The position numbers were made by a program, and so were the translations under genes. The notes below the pieces were generated by a model. It was not told where the DNA came from and searched no databases. It saw only the letters and a program-made list of their open reading frames with translations. DNA of 64,000 nt from Oceanobacillus bengalensis (GTDB lineage: Bacteria; Bacillota; Bacilli; Bacillales; Amphibacillaceae): NCBI RefSeq assembly GCF_003628445.1, contig NZ_RBZO01000004.1, positions 85,808 to 149,807 of the forward strand. The letters run 5' to 3'. Positions 26,677 to 36,290 of this stretch are shown piece by piece; the first letter of the stretch is position 1, and every line of letters begins with the position of its first letter.

Positions 26677-27519
26677 TTATTCTCTCTCCAGCGTAACACT
26701 TACAATCTCTGGCCGATTAAATATTCGCTGAGGTATAATACTATTTCCTAACCCTCTATTAACAATTAACACTGAATCATTCTCAATATATTTTCCAGCG
26801 GTATATTCTGGAAATAACCCTTGGTCAGGTGCTACCAATCCACCTAAGAACGGTAATCTCAACTGTCCACCATGGGCATGCCCTGAGAATATTAGGTCAA
26901 TGTTTTGCTGTTGATAGATAGAAAACATTTCTGGCCGGTGGGATAATAAAATCGTATACGCATCCTCGCTTACACCATCTAATACTTTTTGAAGGTTATC
27001 TTCTACTGCTATACTTTCCCCCGATGAATCCTCCATTATTGCTGGATCATCCATTCCAGCAATATAAATTTCTTCTCCGCCCTTTTCAATCCGCTCATAG
27101 CCATTTCGTAAAACGTTTACACCAACCTGTTGTACTGCTTTCTCTATTTCTGCAGCATTTCCTGACCAAAACTCATGATTTCCCGTAACAAAGTAAGTTG
27201 GAGCAATATTAGCCAACTTTTTCATTAAAGTGATATTACTTTCTTCATCCGCTTTTTTCTGATCAACAAGATCGCCTGTAAAAACAATAATATTAGGTCT
27301 CTCCGTTTCCACACGTTTAACCAATCGCGTTTGATTCTTCCCAAATTGCTTACTATGCAAATCGGATAATTGTACAATTTTGTACCCATCAAAAGTGGAA
27401 GGGAGCATACCTGATCGTACAGTAATTTTTGTTGTACTTAATAGATTATTTTGCGTATAAGAGAAGATCACTATAAATATTGCAACACATAGAATGATTA
27501 TGCCTTTTTTCTTTTTCAT
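26677..27519 (-). CDS. Membrane-anchored metallophosphoesterase (YkuE/YpbG-like)
   Basis: About 280 residues. N-terminal membrane anchor (IIILCVAIFIVIFSY), then all calcineurin-like metal motifs: QLSDLHS, FTGDLVD, TGNHEFW, LSHRPE and SGHAHGGQ. Two metal ions in the active site; substrates in relatives include lipid or nucleotide phosphoesters. Starts at 27525, 27519 or GTG 27534 are possible; AGGTGG fits 27519 best. Divergent from the nucleotidyltransferase gene. Confidence 0.88.
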   Translation of the reverse strand: MKKKKGIIILCVAIFIVIFSYTQNNLLSTTKITVRSGMLPSTFDGYKIVQLSDLHSKQFGKNQTRLVKRVETERPNIIVFTGDLVDQKKADEESNITLMKKLANIAPTYFVTGNHEFWSGNAAEIEKAVQQVGVNVLRNGYERIEKGGEEIYIAGMDDPAIMEDSSGESIAVEDNLQKVLDGVSEDAYTILLSHRPEMFSIYQQQNIDLIFSGHAHGGQLRLPFLGGLVAPDQGLFPEYTAGKYIENDSVLIVNRGLGNSIIPQRIFNRPEIVSVTLERE

Positions 27520-27591
27520 TAATTGCATTCCCACCTTCTGTACATTATTGTATTATGTAAGCTTTTACGAAACCAAATGCGAGGTGCAATG

Positions 27592-28368
27592 ATGAAAGAG
27601 AAAATCACAAACATACTGAAACAAATCGAAAGAGACTATTCGATCAAAATACTCCATGCTTGTGATGTCGGGAGTAGAGCTTGGGGTTTAGCTAATAATG
27701 ATAGTGATTATGATGTACGTTTTATTTATGTGCACCAGACAAACCATTATTTAAGCATTGATCCAGTTGGAATTGGTAAGAAAAAGGATGTTATCGAAAT
27801 ACCGATTCATGATTCACTCGATATCAGTGGTTGGGAGATAACGAAAGCACTTAGGCTATTTAGAAAATCGAATCCATCCTTACTGGAACGTTTATATTCT
27901 ACTATTACTTATTACGAGAAATTTTCAACCATCAAGCAATTAAGAAAAATGGTATCTGATGGATTTAATGCAAAACCCTGTATGTACCATTATTTAAATA
28001 TGGCGAAGCAAAACTACCAGCAGATTTTACAAAGTGAAGATCGAAACATAAAAGACTATCTAAATGTACTACGTCCAGTCCTTTTAGCTTGTTTGATTGA
28101 AAAAAACAACGAATTCCCTCCTTTAGATTTTAACACATTAGTAGATGCGTTTATTTCAAAAGGCAAATTAAGGAATGATATTGATTCTTTAATAAAGTAT
28201 AAAGTTACAGGTGATGTCCACTTTCAGTCTACACACATTGACTCTTTTTTAGAAAAAGAGATCACAAGGCTAGAACAACGAGTGAAAACTTTACATAGCA
28301 ACAACGCTCATATATCTAGTGATCTTAATAAATTATTTCAGGACACGTTGTTAGAGGTATGGGGATAA
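27592..28368 (+). CDS. YcgL-type nucleotidyltransferase domain protein
   Basis: 258 residues of the DNA polymerase beta-like nucleotidyltransferase superfamily (PF10127 type, also linked to RNA-repair neighbourhoods). Motif DVGSRAWGLANNDSDYDVRF shows the GS...DxD catalytic pattern. GAGGTG before a double ATG; the second is used. Substrate unknown. Confidence 0.8.
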   Translation: MKEKITNILKQIERDYSIKILHACDVGSRAWGLANNDSDYDVRFIYVHQTNHYLSIDPVGIGKKKDVIEIPIHDSLDISGWEITKALRLFRKSNPSLLERLYSTITYYEKFSTIKQLRKMVSDGFNAKPCMYHYLNMAKQNYQQILQSEDRNIKDYLNVLRPVLLACLIEKNNEFPPLDFNTLVDAFISKGKLRNDIDSLIKYKVTGDVHFQSTHIDSFLEKEITRLEQRVKTLHSNNAHISSDLNKLFQDTLLEVWG

Positions 28369-28458
28369 GAGGAAAGCTTGCTCATGCCTTGAGAAGAAAG
28401 CTATATCCTTAGAAAAACGAAAAGCCATAAATCCCAAAGACTTATGACTTAAAATTTA

Positions 28459-29385
28459 TTATGCATGTCCACTTTCGAACGGCTTTAACAAACCATAAAG
28501 CGTCTTAATAATAGGCAGTTTAAGACCTTTCGATTCTGCCATTCGTAATGCACCGCCTTGCAAGCTATCCAGTTCTAATGGAAGACCTTTTCGGAAATCT
28601 TGATGCATGGAGGATGTTGCATATTCTGGAAATTGGAAGGATTTCTCTTCAATTGACTGTAGAAATTGATCCCCACCTAAGTTAACACCGTACGCCTCAG
28701 CTAATTGCCTCATTTCTTCAGCAACCTCTTTATATAAGGTTAGCGTTTCTTTTTGCTTGCGAATGGCCCCTATTTCCAAACGACTTGCTGTAGTCACCCC
28801 AGAATAGGCAGTGATAAACGCATATTTATTCCAGATTTCATTTTGTATCTCATCTGTACAGGTAAAATTTACGTTCGCCTGCTCAAGTATCATAGCTAAT
28901 TTCTTACAAAGTGCCCGTTGGGATTCTTTCAAAGGACCAAAGATAAGATCATGTTGCTTGCTAGTATGTACGATATGTCCCTTGTCGAGCGTTGAAATAA
29001 TAAAGCATAGACCACCAATGACTGCTTCTTGTCCAACCTTTTTTTCTAGTACCTCATAATGTTCCATCCCGTTTAGTAAAGGAAGAATTTTTGCACCTTT
29101 ATTTACGAGAACTTCAAGTTGTGGATAAATACCATCAAGATGATATCCTTTGACAGAAAGAATAAGCAAATCACATGCTTCAATGTCAGAAGCATTAGTT
29201 ACGACATTAGGCTCCTTTAAATATGTATCTCCATTTACACTTGTTACGTTAAGGCCATCTTCATCCAGTTGCTTCTTTCGCTTTTCTCGTACTAGAAATG
29301 TTACATTTGCACCTGCATCATGTAGTCTTGCTCCAAAGTAACCACCAACTGCCCCTGCCCCAATAATGGTAATATTCACTTCCAT
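28459..29385 (-). CDS. panE: 2-dehydropantoate 2-reductase
   Basis: 308 residues. N-terminal NADP-binding Rossmann fold (IIGAGAVGGYFGARL), middle GLCFII and LSVKGYHLD, and C-terminal catalytic Lys region EIWNKYAFITAYSGVTTA with LDSLQGGALRMA. Reduces ketopantoate to pantoate for coenzyme A synthesis, or acts as a related ketoacid reductase; Bacillaceae carry several paralogues, so the symbol is provisional. Double ATG after AAGGAAGGG. Confidence 0.82.
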   Translation of the reverse strand: MEVNITIIGAGAVGGYFGARLHDAGANVTFLVREKRKKQLDEDGLNVTSVNGDTYLKEPNVVTNASDIEACDLLILSVKGYHLDGIYPQLEVLVNKGAKILPLLNGMEHYEVLEKKVGQEAVIGGLCFIISTLDKGHIVHTSKQHDLIFGPLKESQRALCKKLAMILEQANVNFTCTDEIQNEIWNKYAFITAYSGVTTASRLEIGAIRKQKETLTLYKEVAEEMRQLAEAYGVNLGGDQFLQSIEEKSFQFPEYATSSMHQDFRKGLPLELDSLQGGALRMAESKGLKLPIIKTLYGLLKPFESGHA

Positions 29386-29439
29386 CATCCCTTCCTTTTC
29401 TAATAAAAGCCACATTCTATAAATGCGGCCCCTATTTGA

Positions 29440-32400
29440 TTATTTCAAAACAAACTGTGTCCGGCTAAACCCTTCTTTCGTTTTCTTCACTTCAAGGATT
29501 GCAGGGAACATATTTTTTATTTCTTGTACGTGTGAAATGACACCAATCATTCGGCCTGATTGTTGTATCTCAATCAACGCATCAATTGATTTATTTAATG
29601 ATTCTTCATCCAATGAACCAAAACCTTCATCAATGAACATTGTATCAATCGAGATGTTCCCTTGGAAGCTTTGAATAACATCAGACATTCCTAACGCTAA
29701 ACATAAGGAGGCATTAAATTTTTCTCCTCCTGATAATGTTTTAACATCACGTGTTTGTCCAGTATATGCATCATACACATCAAGCCCTAGTCCACTTTGT
29801 TTCCCGCGAACTTCCTGTCGATCGCTTCGAATTAAGTAAAATTGTCCATTCGATAATTCTCTTAATCTGCCATTTGCTGCATCTATAATACGTTCCAAAT
29901 ATTCGATTTGAAGATAACGCTCAAAGGAGATCTTTTGGCTATTTTGTCCTCTGAGAATATCATACAAATCAGCAATGGTTGCAAGTTTCTTACCATGTTG
30001 CTTAACAAGTTTGCTTGTTCCTCTGATACTTTCGCTGAGTTTGACCGTATCTTCATAGTAGTCCTTGGAAAGTTTCAATTTATTAAATGCTAACTCATAG
30101 GCTTTCTTTAATTCGCCTAATGTGCCTTCAAGTGTCTGTAAATCTATTTTTTCCTTACCTTTGAGTACTACTTCCAATTCACTAACTTGTTGTTTTAGTA
30201 ATGTCATCTTATCTTTGAACCGCCCAATGGCATCCTTAATTTTCTGCTGCTCTATTTGTGACATCTTCGCCTTATGATACGTTTCTTCTAGTTCGAACCC
30301 TGCTTCTGTCCGCAGCTCAATATAACGTTTTTCTGCTACTTCTCTTTTTTCTTTTGTTTCTTCTAATTGCTTCTCGGCATGACCTAAATTAGAATCAGCT
30401 TTTGTTTTCTCTTCCTTCGCTTGCCCGAGTGCTGATTGCGCTTCTTCCCAGGCTTTTTCTAGTTTTAATTTGTACGAATTTGTCAGATTTATTTCTTTCT
30501 CAAGTATCGTTAATTCTCTAATTTCTTCAGGAATTTTACTGATACGGTCCACGTATATTGCTTCATATTTTTCATAGGCAGCTTTCTTTTCTTGAAAAGC
30601 GTTATTTAGTTCTTCTTTCTTAGCCTGTAATTGTTTAATAAGGTTCCGCGCTTCCTCATAGGCTGTCTTCTGTGATTGCAGCTTAACACGAGTTTGGTTT
30701 AATTTCTCCACTTCATCTGCGAACACTTTCCCATTTGTCACCAGTTTGTCGTAAATTTCCTCTGCATTATCAGTTGAAAGTGCCTCATTTACAAGTTCTT
30801 CGCGTTTTTCAAGTAATTGCTTCATATTGGCCTTAACATCTGCTTCAACTGTTTTAAATTTACTTTCTATTTCATCGCGTTCTTTTCTTAGTAGATCCAA
30901 CGCCTCTTTTGTTACCGTATTTTCATTATGGGAAGCCTTTTCCGGGTGTTCAAGACTCCCACAAACAGGACAAGCCTCCCCATCATGCAATTGTGCTGCT
31001 AAACGAGTTGCCTGATCATTCATCCAGAGCTTCTCTAATTCCTGATAACGCGCATGAACTTTCTCGTAAGCAGCTCCTTTCATTTCTTTGTCTTTTACAA
31101 GTTCTTGTTGTTGATTGTTTAATTTAATATAAGCGCCTAAAACTTTAGCTTGCGTACGCATTTCAGAAAGCTTTTGTTGCTTATCTGGCAACTGGCCAAC
31201 CGCTTTATCTTTGTAGGTAATTTGCTTATTCCATTCTTCTACTTCTTTATTCTTCTGTTCTAACTCTATTTTCACTTTTTCAAGTGCCTTATAAGCTAAT
31301 TCCCCTTCATTCTTTAAACGCTCAATATGCTGTTTTCGATTATCCATATCTTTAACATCGGGTAAAAATTCCTGTAGGCGATCGAGCTTTTTACTTACGT
31401 CTTCACGTAATTGCTTATTTTTTTCTTCCTCTTTAAACGTTTTATGTGCTTGTAGAAGCAGCTCCACCATATTTTTTGCTACACTTTCAGCAAGCTTCAA
31501 TTGATTTACTTTCTCTTTTACTTCATTACGCCATTCTAATGCTTGTTTTTCATAGATTTCTATATTACTAGCCTTCACTGCATTCTCTAGTTGCTTTTCA
31601 TAGTTTGCTACAACAGGAACTTTCCCATTCAGTTCCTCCAATTCAGATTGCTTTTGAGTCAAGTCCATGAACCGATCATTTAGTGCTTTTGCATGGTGAA
31701 ATTCCTCTTGCATTTTATTATGGGAGTTATATGCTTTTTCATAGTTTTGTTGATTAATGATAATTTGTTTTTCATAAAATGCTTCTTCTTCCGTTAGTCC
31801 AGTAAGAATCTGATTGGTATTATAATGTTCTTCACTAAGCAACATGAATAAAACAGAATCATCACGCTTTGGCAACACTGTTCCGATACTTGATACATGA
31901 TGTGTCATCATTTGTTCTGCTTGTTTATAATTTTGTTCAACACTACTTTTCTTTTGTTTTAAAATTTCATTAATATGCTTATACGATTCCGTTTTAAAAA
32001 TTCTTCGTAAAATTTCTTCTTTGTTTTCCGTCTCAGAGGTTAATAGTTTACGAAATTCGCCTTGTGGTAGCATCACAATCTGTTTGAACTGATCCTTTGT
32101 AAGACCAATGATTTCTTCCACTTTCTTATCAATTTCAGAAACAATTTGCCGGTCAACAGAAGGGATTTCTTTCCCGTCTACTTTTTCATAAAACTCATAC
32201 TTTTCACCAGTCTTGGACTTATTCCCTTTTTTCACATGACCAAGCTGTCTTAAAATACGATAGATATGGCCATTTAACTCGAATTCTATTTCCACTGAAG
32301 TATGCGTATTGTCATCTGCAAAATCACTACGAAGCATATTGTTGTTTTCTCGGTCCGTTCCACTGGCACTGCCGTATAATGCAAAACTAATTCCATCAAA

Positions 32401-32532
32401 AATAGTAGTTTTTCCAGCACCTGTATTTCCTGAAATAACAAATAGATTATTTTGCTCAAGCTCTCTAAAATCGATTATCTCGGTTTCTTTATATGGTCCA
32501 AATGCAGTCATCGTTAGTTTAAGTGGTTTCAA
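29440..32532 (-). CDS. sbcC: DNA repair exonuclease SbcC subunit
   Basis: 1030-residue SMC-like ATPase. Walker A SGNTGAGKTT (about 34-43), long paired coiled coils, zinc hook CPVC near the middle (GEACPVCGSLEHPEKA), signature LSGGEKFNASLCLALG and Walker B DTMFIDEGFGSLDEE. With SbcD it opens and degrades hairpin and protein-blocked DNA ends. 24 bases after sbcD. Confidence 0.96.
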   Translation of the reverse strand: MKPLKLTMTAFGPYKETEIIDFRELEQNNLFVISGNTGAGKTTIFDGISFALYGSASGTDRENNNMLRSDFADDNTHTSVEIEFELNGHIYRILRQLGHVKKGNKSKTGEKYEFYEKVDGKEIPSVDRQIVSEIDKKVEEIIGLTKDQFKQIVMLPQGEFRKLLTSETENKEEILRRIFKTESYKHINEILKQKKSSVEQNYKQAEQMMTHHVSSIGTVLPKRDDSVLFMLLSEEHYNTNQILTGLTEEEAFYEKQIIINQQNYEKAYNSHNKMQEEFHHAKALNDRFMDLTQKQSELEELNGKVPVVANYEKQLENAVKASNIEIYEKQALEWRNEVKEKVNQLKLAESVAKNMVELLLQAHKTFKEEEKNKQLREDVSKKLDRLQEFLPDVKDMDNRKQHIERLKNEGELAYKALEKVKIELEQKNKEVEEWNKQITYKDKAVGQLPDKQQKLSEMRTQAKVLGAYIKLNNQQQELVKDKEMKGAAYEKVHARYQELEKLWMNDQATRLAAQLHDGEACPVCGSLEHPEKASHNENTVTKEALDLLRKERDEIESKFKTVEADVKANMKQLLEKREELVNEALSTDNAEEIYDKLVTNGKVFADEVEKLNQTRVKLQSQKTAYEEARNLIKQLQAKKEELNNAFQEKKAAYEKYEAIYVDRISKIPEEIRELTILEKEINLTNSYKLKLEKAWEEAQSALGQAKEEKTKADSNLGHAEKQLEETKEKREVAEKRYIELRTEAGFELEETYHKAKMSQIEQQKIKDAIGRFKDKMTLLKQQVSELEVVLKGKEKIDLQTLEGTLGELKKAYELAFNKLKLSKDYYEDTVKLSESIRGTSKLVKQHGKKLATIADLYDILRGQNSQKISFERYLQIEYLERIIDAANGRLRELSNGQFYLIRSDRQEVRGKQSGLGLDVYDAYTGQTRDVKTLSGGEKFNASLCLALGMSDVIQSFQGNISIDTMFIDEGFGSLDEESLNKSIDALIEIQQSGRMIGVISHVQEIKNMFPAILEVKKTKEGFSRTQFVLK

Positions 32533-32556
32533 TCGAGTCTTCTCTCCCGTCCGCTT

Positions 32557-33747
32557 TTAATTTCGAATATACTCTTTTTTAGCTACATTAGATGTTTCAT
32601 TTTCTTGTTTCAACAATTCATCTAGAACCTCTTTGAACAATTCTTCCGTTTCTTCTTCCGCTTCCATGCCCTTTACTTCTTTATAAAAAGCTTTGAAAAG
32701 GTCCAAATCACTCATTTTACTACGATTTACCGTTACTTCTCCGTCTCTTACATTTGATGCACTGGCATAATTCTTCCGTTCGACATGCATGGCATTCGGA
32801 TAAACGGACCGAACCTTTTCCATTGGTGAAAGAACTGGTGCCATGTCAAGTAGGCGAACAAATACATAATCCTCATTGACTGGATGCTCTAGCAATTCTT
32901 CCATTGTCGCCTCTACCGTTCGGATATCTCTACGTGGAGTGAATAAACGTTTTTCTAGCTCAACATTCCCCGCCTCGTCCATTTCAACTACTAAAAATCC
33001 TTTCTTATGATGTTCCTCTGAAATAGAGTATTTCAAAATAGACCCTGCATAACGAATATTATCCTCTAATACCTTATGCGCTTGGTGCAAGTGACCTAGG
33101 GCTGTGTAATGAAAAGCTGAATAGAGATGTGCATCAACATACTCTGCCCCTCCGATGGAAAGGGGTCTTTCCGAATCACTTGTGTTCTCCTCTTCATCTC
33201 CAGTAGGAGTAACAAAGGCATGTCCAACAAAAACATGACGACTGTTCGGATCCATGTCTTGCTTGATTTTTTCAATCATTTTCCCAGCGGCATCATTATG
33301 AGAGCGTATTTCATCATCTTCTAAGATATTTCGAACAACACTTGGATCACAATATGGTACAAGGTGAAAGTGTACTTCACCATGTTCATCATGCAATATA
33401 ACAGGCTGTATATCCTTTGTGAAATTACCTACAATATGAAAACCATTGGCTTTCATCATGCCACTTCCAAAGTTTAATCTGCTTGGGCTATCATGATTTC
33501 CTGCAACTGCGATAACAGGTGTTTTCAATTTGAGGACTATTTTCTCAAGTACTTCATCTAATAGTTGTACTGCTTCAGTAGGTGGCACTGCCCGGTCATA
33601 CAAATCCCCTGCAATAACAACTGCATCTGGTTTCTCCTCTTCAATCGCTTGGATAAATTGCTCAAGAACGAATGCTTGGTCCTCAGTCATATATACCCCT
33701 TGAACAAGCTTCCCTAAGTGCCAATCAGCTGTGTGGAAAAATTTCAT
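32557..33747 (-). CDS. sbcD: DNA repair exonuclease SbcD subunit
   Basis: 396-residue Mre11-type nuclease. Metal motifs FFHTADWHLGK, IAGDLYDRAV, GNHDSPSRL, FVGHAFV and GHLHQAH. AAAGGAGACAATT precedes the ATG. Forms a complex with SbcC. Confidence 0.96.
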   Translation of the reverse strand: MKFFHTADWHLGKLVQGVYMTEDQAFVLEQFIQAIEEEKPDAVVIAGDLYDRAVPPTEAVQLLDEVLEKIVLKLKTPVIAVAGNHDSPSRLNFGSGMMKANGFHIVGNFTKDIQPVILHDEHGEVHFHLVPYCDPSVVRNILEDDEIRSHNDAAGKMIEKIKQDMDPNSRHVFVGHAFVTPTGDEEENTSDSERPLSIGGAEYVDAHLYSAFHYTALGHLHQAHKVLEDNIRYAGSILKYSISEEHHKKGFLVVEMDEAGNVELEKRLFTPRRDIRTVEATMEELLEHPVNEDYVFVRLLDMAPVLSPMEKVRSVYPNAMHVERKNYASASNVRDGEVTVNRSKMSDLDLFKAFYKEVKGMEAEEETEELFKEVLDELLKQENETSNVAKKEYIRN

Positions 33748-33773
33748 AATTGTCTCCTTTCGATTTGAATCAT

Positions 33774-33948
33774 TTAATAGTTTGATAGAAATAGTTTATT
33801 TGTGGATACTTGCGGAAGTCGTGCGTGTGGTTTATTAGAACATACATTTCTATTATAACGGAATTGGCGGAGAATATCATCTTGTTTTTTGTTGATTTGT
33901 GATTTCTTATTTAACTTTTCTAGCTCACTATACAGTTCAATCGGCCAT
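33774..33948 (-). pseudogene. Possible frameshifted small ORF before sbcD
   Basis: GGAGGTAGGCTTT then ATG 33948, but the ATG frame stops after three codons. Removing one C of GCC leads into a 56-codon coherent frame (IELYSELEKLNKKSQINKKQ... to a stop at 33774), highly charged and helical. Ends 26 bases before sbcD. No family recognised; coding status uncertain. The rest of 33748-34189 shows nothing else. Confidence 0.3.
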
Positions 33949-34189
33949 AAAGCCTACCTCCTATCTTTATTCTTTCTTGCACTATTATATAGGCCTTCAG
34001 TAATTATGCAAATATTAGAAAGTCAAATTTATCAATTGATAATGTGTAAAATTGGATTTCTCACAATCTTTTGAAGCCATTTTTTATAATTACAAAGTGA
34101 ATGATGGACGGATTTTCAATTTCGAGATAATAAAATTAAATTTCATGATATTTTTCTATACGTATACACATAGAAGAAAAGGTTTGATT

Positions 34190-34600
34190 CTAATTTACTG
34201 CTTTGTTCCTTATTCCTAATCGCTCCTCGTTTTGCTGAAGCGTATGATGAATGAGTTCACTATTAAGTGGACCAGAATTTCCGCTCAAAACGATGATATC
34301 TGTTACATATTTTCTAATTCTAGGCATGACAACCTGAATCCTATCCCTTTCAAGTTCATGGAAAGAATAGAAAACTGCTAGGTCAATTTTATTCTCTTGA
34401 CCAACCAAATACTTTATTAATTCACTTAAGCCCGGTCTTTTTAGATTTGCATTACCTATATCTCGGAACTTCCTACTCACTGTAATATGATTTGCATTCA
34501 TAAATCTTTCTATCTCCGTTTCCTTCTCTAAATAAAGATTGCTCTGATTAGCAATGCGATGGGTATACATTAGCCCTGTTTTCGTCTCACTATTAAACAT
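34190..34600 (-). CDS. Resolvase-like domain protein lacking the catalytic serine
   Basis: 136 residues resembling the N-terminal domain of serine recombinases: MYTHRIANQSNLYLEKETEI matches the Y-R-V-S opening with R15-I16-A17, then KFRDIGNANLKRPGLSELI and KIDLAVFYSFHELERDRIQV matching the D...RPGL...DxVxVYxxxRLxR pattern. Alanine replaces the nucleophilic serine and the helix-turn-helix DNA-binding domain is absent. So it is unlikely to recombine DNA. TGAGGAG precedes the ATG. No flanking element boundaries seen. Confidence 0.7.
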   Translation of the reverse strand: MFNSETKTGLMYTHRIANQSNLYLEKETEIERFMNANHITVSRKFRDIGNANLKRPGLSELIKYLVGQENKIDLAVFYSFHELERDRIQVVMPRIRKYVTDIIVLSGNSGPLNSELIHHTLQQNEERLGIRNKAVN

Positions 34601-34694
34601 TATTTCTCCTCATCCTCTACAAAAGTCTAGTATTATATAGTTATCAACAATTTGAATAAATACTATACATTTAGGAAAAAGATGAAAACGTCAA

Positions 34695-34730
34695 AAAAGC
34701 AACATAGCTTTAACCAGCTATGTTGCTTTT
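34695..34730. terminator. Terminator of dapA
   Basis: Perfect 15-bp stem AAAAGCAACATAGCT/AGCTATGTTGCTTTT, 6-base loop, A/T runs on both sides. Confidence 0.88.
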
Positions 34731-34746
34731 AATCAAAAACAGAATA

Positions 34747-34758
34747 GTGCCAGGCACC
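34747..34758 (-). repeat. GGTGCCTGGCAC repeat, variant copy
   Basis: Minus-strand GGTGCCTGGCAC, related by one base to the GGTGCCTGTCAC copies elsewhere in the window; lies 3 bases past the dapA stop codon. Confidence 0.6.
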
Positions 34759-34761
34759 TAA

Positions 34762-35655
34762 CTAGTATCCAGATGCTGCTTTTGTTTCGTATATGGTTAG
34801 TAAATCATACAGCGATGTCCGTTCTGCATCCGTTAAGGGGATAAGTGGTAAACGAACACTTCCAACAGGGACTCCAAACCGATTCAATGCTTCTTTTACT
34901 GGTGTTGGATTTGGTGCTTTAAACAATTCCTTCATGATTGGTAGAAGATGACGATGGATTTCAGCTGCATGGGTCACATTTCCACTAAAAAAATGTCCCA
35001 CCATTTCTTGCATCTCATTTCCAATTATATGAGATGATACAGAAACAATACCTGCTCCACCTATCGCTAACATTGGCAATGCTAAACTATCATCACCACT
35101 GTATACACTGAAATCTTCAGGTGTTTTGCTAATGATTTCTGCAAATGCATCCAAGTCTCCACTCGCCTCTTTAACAGAAACGATGTTTTCAAGTTGTGAT
35201 AGACGAATAATTGTCTCTGGAAGCATATTGACTACACTTCGCCCTGGAATGTTATACAGCATGACAGGTAATGAGGTGCTTTCTGCGATTGTTTTAAAAT
35301 GCTGGTACATGCCTTCCTGGGAAGGTTTGTTGTAATAAGGTGTAACGAGCATTACTCCATCTACACCGATGGCTTCCGCTTCCTTCGTTAATTGGAGTGA
35401 TTCTCTTGTGTTATTAGAACCAGTTCCTGCAATAACAGGTACCCTACCATCAACCGTTTCTAATACTGCTTTAAATAGGCGAATTTTTTCATCATGTGAC
35501 AGTGTTGGTGATTCACCTGTTGTTCCCGCAACGACTAATGCATCAGAACCATTCGCAATTAAATAATTCACCAACCCTCTTGTCCGTTCCATATCCATTT
35601 CACCATGCTGATCAAATGGAGTTACCATTGCTGTAATTACTTTACCGAAATTCAT
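34762..35655 (-). CDS. dapA: 4-hydroxy-tetrahydrodipicolinate synthase
   Basis: 297 residues of the class I aldolase family; condenses pyruvate with aspartate semialdehyde, the first committed step of lysine/diaminopimelate synthesis. Signatures: AGTTGESPTLSHDEK (about 46-60), MLYNIPGRS with the active-site Tyr, and the Schiff-base lysine in VSVKEASGDL. Start at ATG 35655 (MNFGKVI) because the leftmost ATG (35676) has no ribosome site. Controlled by the lysine riboswitch upstream. Confidence 0.95.
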   Translation of the reverse strand: MNFGKVITAMVTPFDQHGEMDMERTRGLVNYLIANGSDALVVAGTTGESPTLSHDEKIRLFKAVLETVDGRVPVIAGTGSNNTRESLQLTKEAEAIGVDGVMLVTPYYNKPSQEGMYQHFKTIAESTSLPVMLYNIPGRSVVNMLPETIIRLSQLENIVSVKEASGDLDAFAEIISKTPEDFSVYSGDDSLALPMLAIGGAGIVSVSSHIIGNEMQEMVGHFFSGNVTHAAEIHRHLLPIMKELFKAPNPTPVKEALNRFGVPVGSVRLPLIPLTDAERTSLYDLLTIYETKAASGY

Positions 35656-35708
35656 AACTTCACACACCCTTTTCATTATTTGTATTTTTTAGGTGTGGAG
35701 GACCAAAT

Positions 35709-35741
35709 TAAAAAGCAACAGCGAGAGCTCACTGTTGCTTA
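35709..35741 (-). terminator. Lysine riboswitch terminator before dapA
   Basis: Stem AAGCAACAG/CTGTTGCTT extended by GAG/CTC; TTTTTAA follows on the minus strand. Lies between the aptamer and dapA, the transcription-termination arm of the switch. Confidence 0.85.
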
Positions 35742-35761
35742 GAACATTTTGTATCGTTCTT

Positions 35762-35942
35762 AGCTTGATAGCCCTCCATATAGTTTCCTATATGACAGTT
35801 CTGGTTTTATTCAATACCAGACCCAGCTTCAGGACAATGAGTATCCTTCCACTTCGGCAAATCCCCCTTTCCTTATGTTTCACGGGAGCTCATTCTCCTC
35901 CACATAAGTACTAATGGTTTCTGCACCTCTACCCTTACTAAA
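35762..35942 (-). promoter_or_regulatory. Lysine riboswitch aptamer upstream of dapA
   Basis: On the minus strand: GGGTAGAGGTGCAG, TTAGTACTTATG, AAGGAAAGGGGG, TTTGCCGAAGTGG, GAAGCTGGGTCTGG, AACTGTCATATAGG, TATGGAGGGCTATC, in the order and spacing of the L-box. Canonical position for repression of lysine synthesis by lysine. Confidence 0.92.
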
Positions 35943-36075
35943 ATAAGTAAGTTTTTAATTGTTAACTCTAATGTATCATTCTTAGCGAAATTAAACAACC
36001 ACTTTTAGTCCTGTTTAAATTATTGGTTCGTTGTAGTATAATAACTTTACTAAGGATAATAGGAGTGTGAAACAC

Positions 36076-36288
36076 ATGGCAAAATCAAAAGCTAGGAAAC
36101 TACGTCAGAAGCGTGTGCGAGAAGGAAGATTAGACCCACAAATAAACCGTAGTCCATTTGCACAACTGGATTTACGAACAAAACGTACGAAAACGAAGAA
36201 AGATCATCTATATCGAGCAAAACACAAGAATCGTAATCCGCAGATATTGGAAAACGATTCTTTTATTTTACCCTCATTTCCTTTATAA
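36076..36288 (+). CDS. Small basic protein (YqkK-like)
   Basis: 70 residues, strongly basic: MAKSKARKLRQKRVREGRLD opening, then TKRTKTKKDHLYRAKHK. AGGAG lies 10 bases before ATG 36076. The sequence resembles the conserved small Bacillus protein YqkK, from memory. Probably binds nucleic acid or ribosomes by its charge, but no function is known. Confidence 0.78.
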   Translation: MAKSKARKLRQKRVREGRLDPQINRSPFAQLDLRTKRTKTKKDHLYRAKHKNRNPQILENDSFILPSFPL

Positions 36289-36290
36289 AT

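Noticed and set aside
28405..28450. Terminator between the nucleotidyltransferase and panE-like genes
   Set aside because: AAGCCATAA/TTATGACTT has a central mismatch and poor run of T; not convincing.
33889..34074. 61-residue plus ORF between sbcD and the resolvase-like gene
   Set aside because: No ribosome site; hydrophobic by base composition only.
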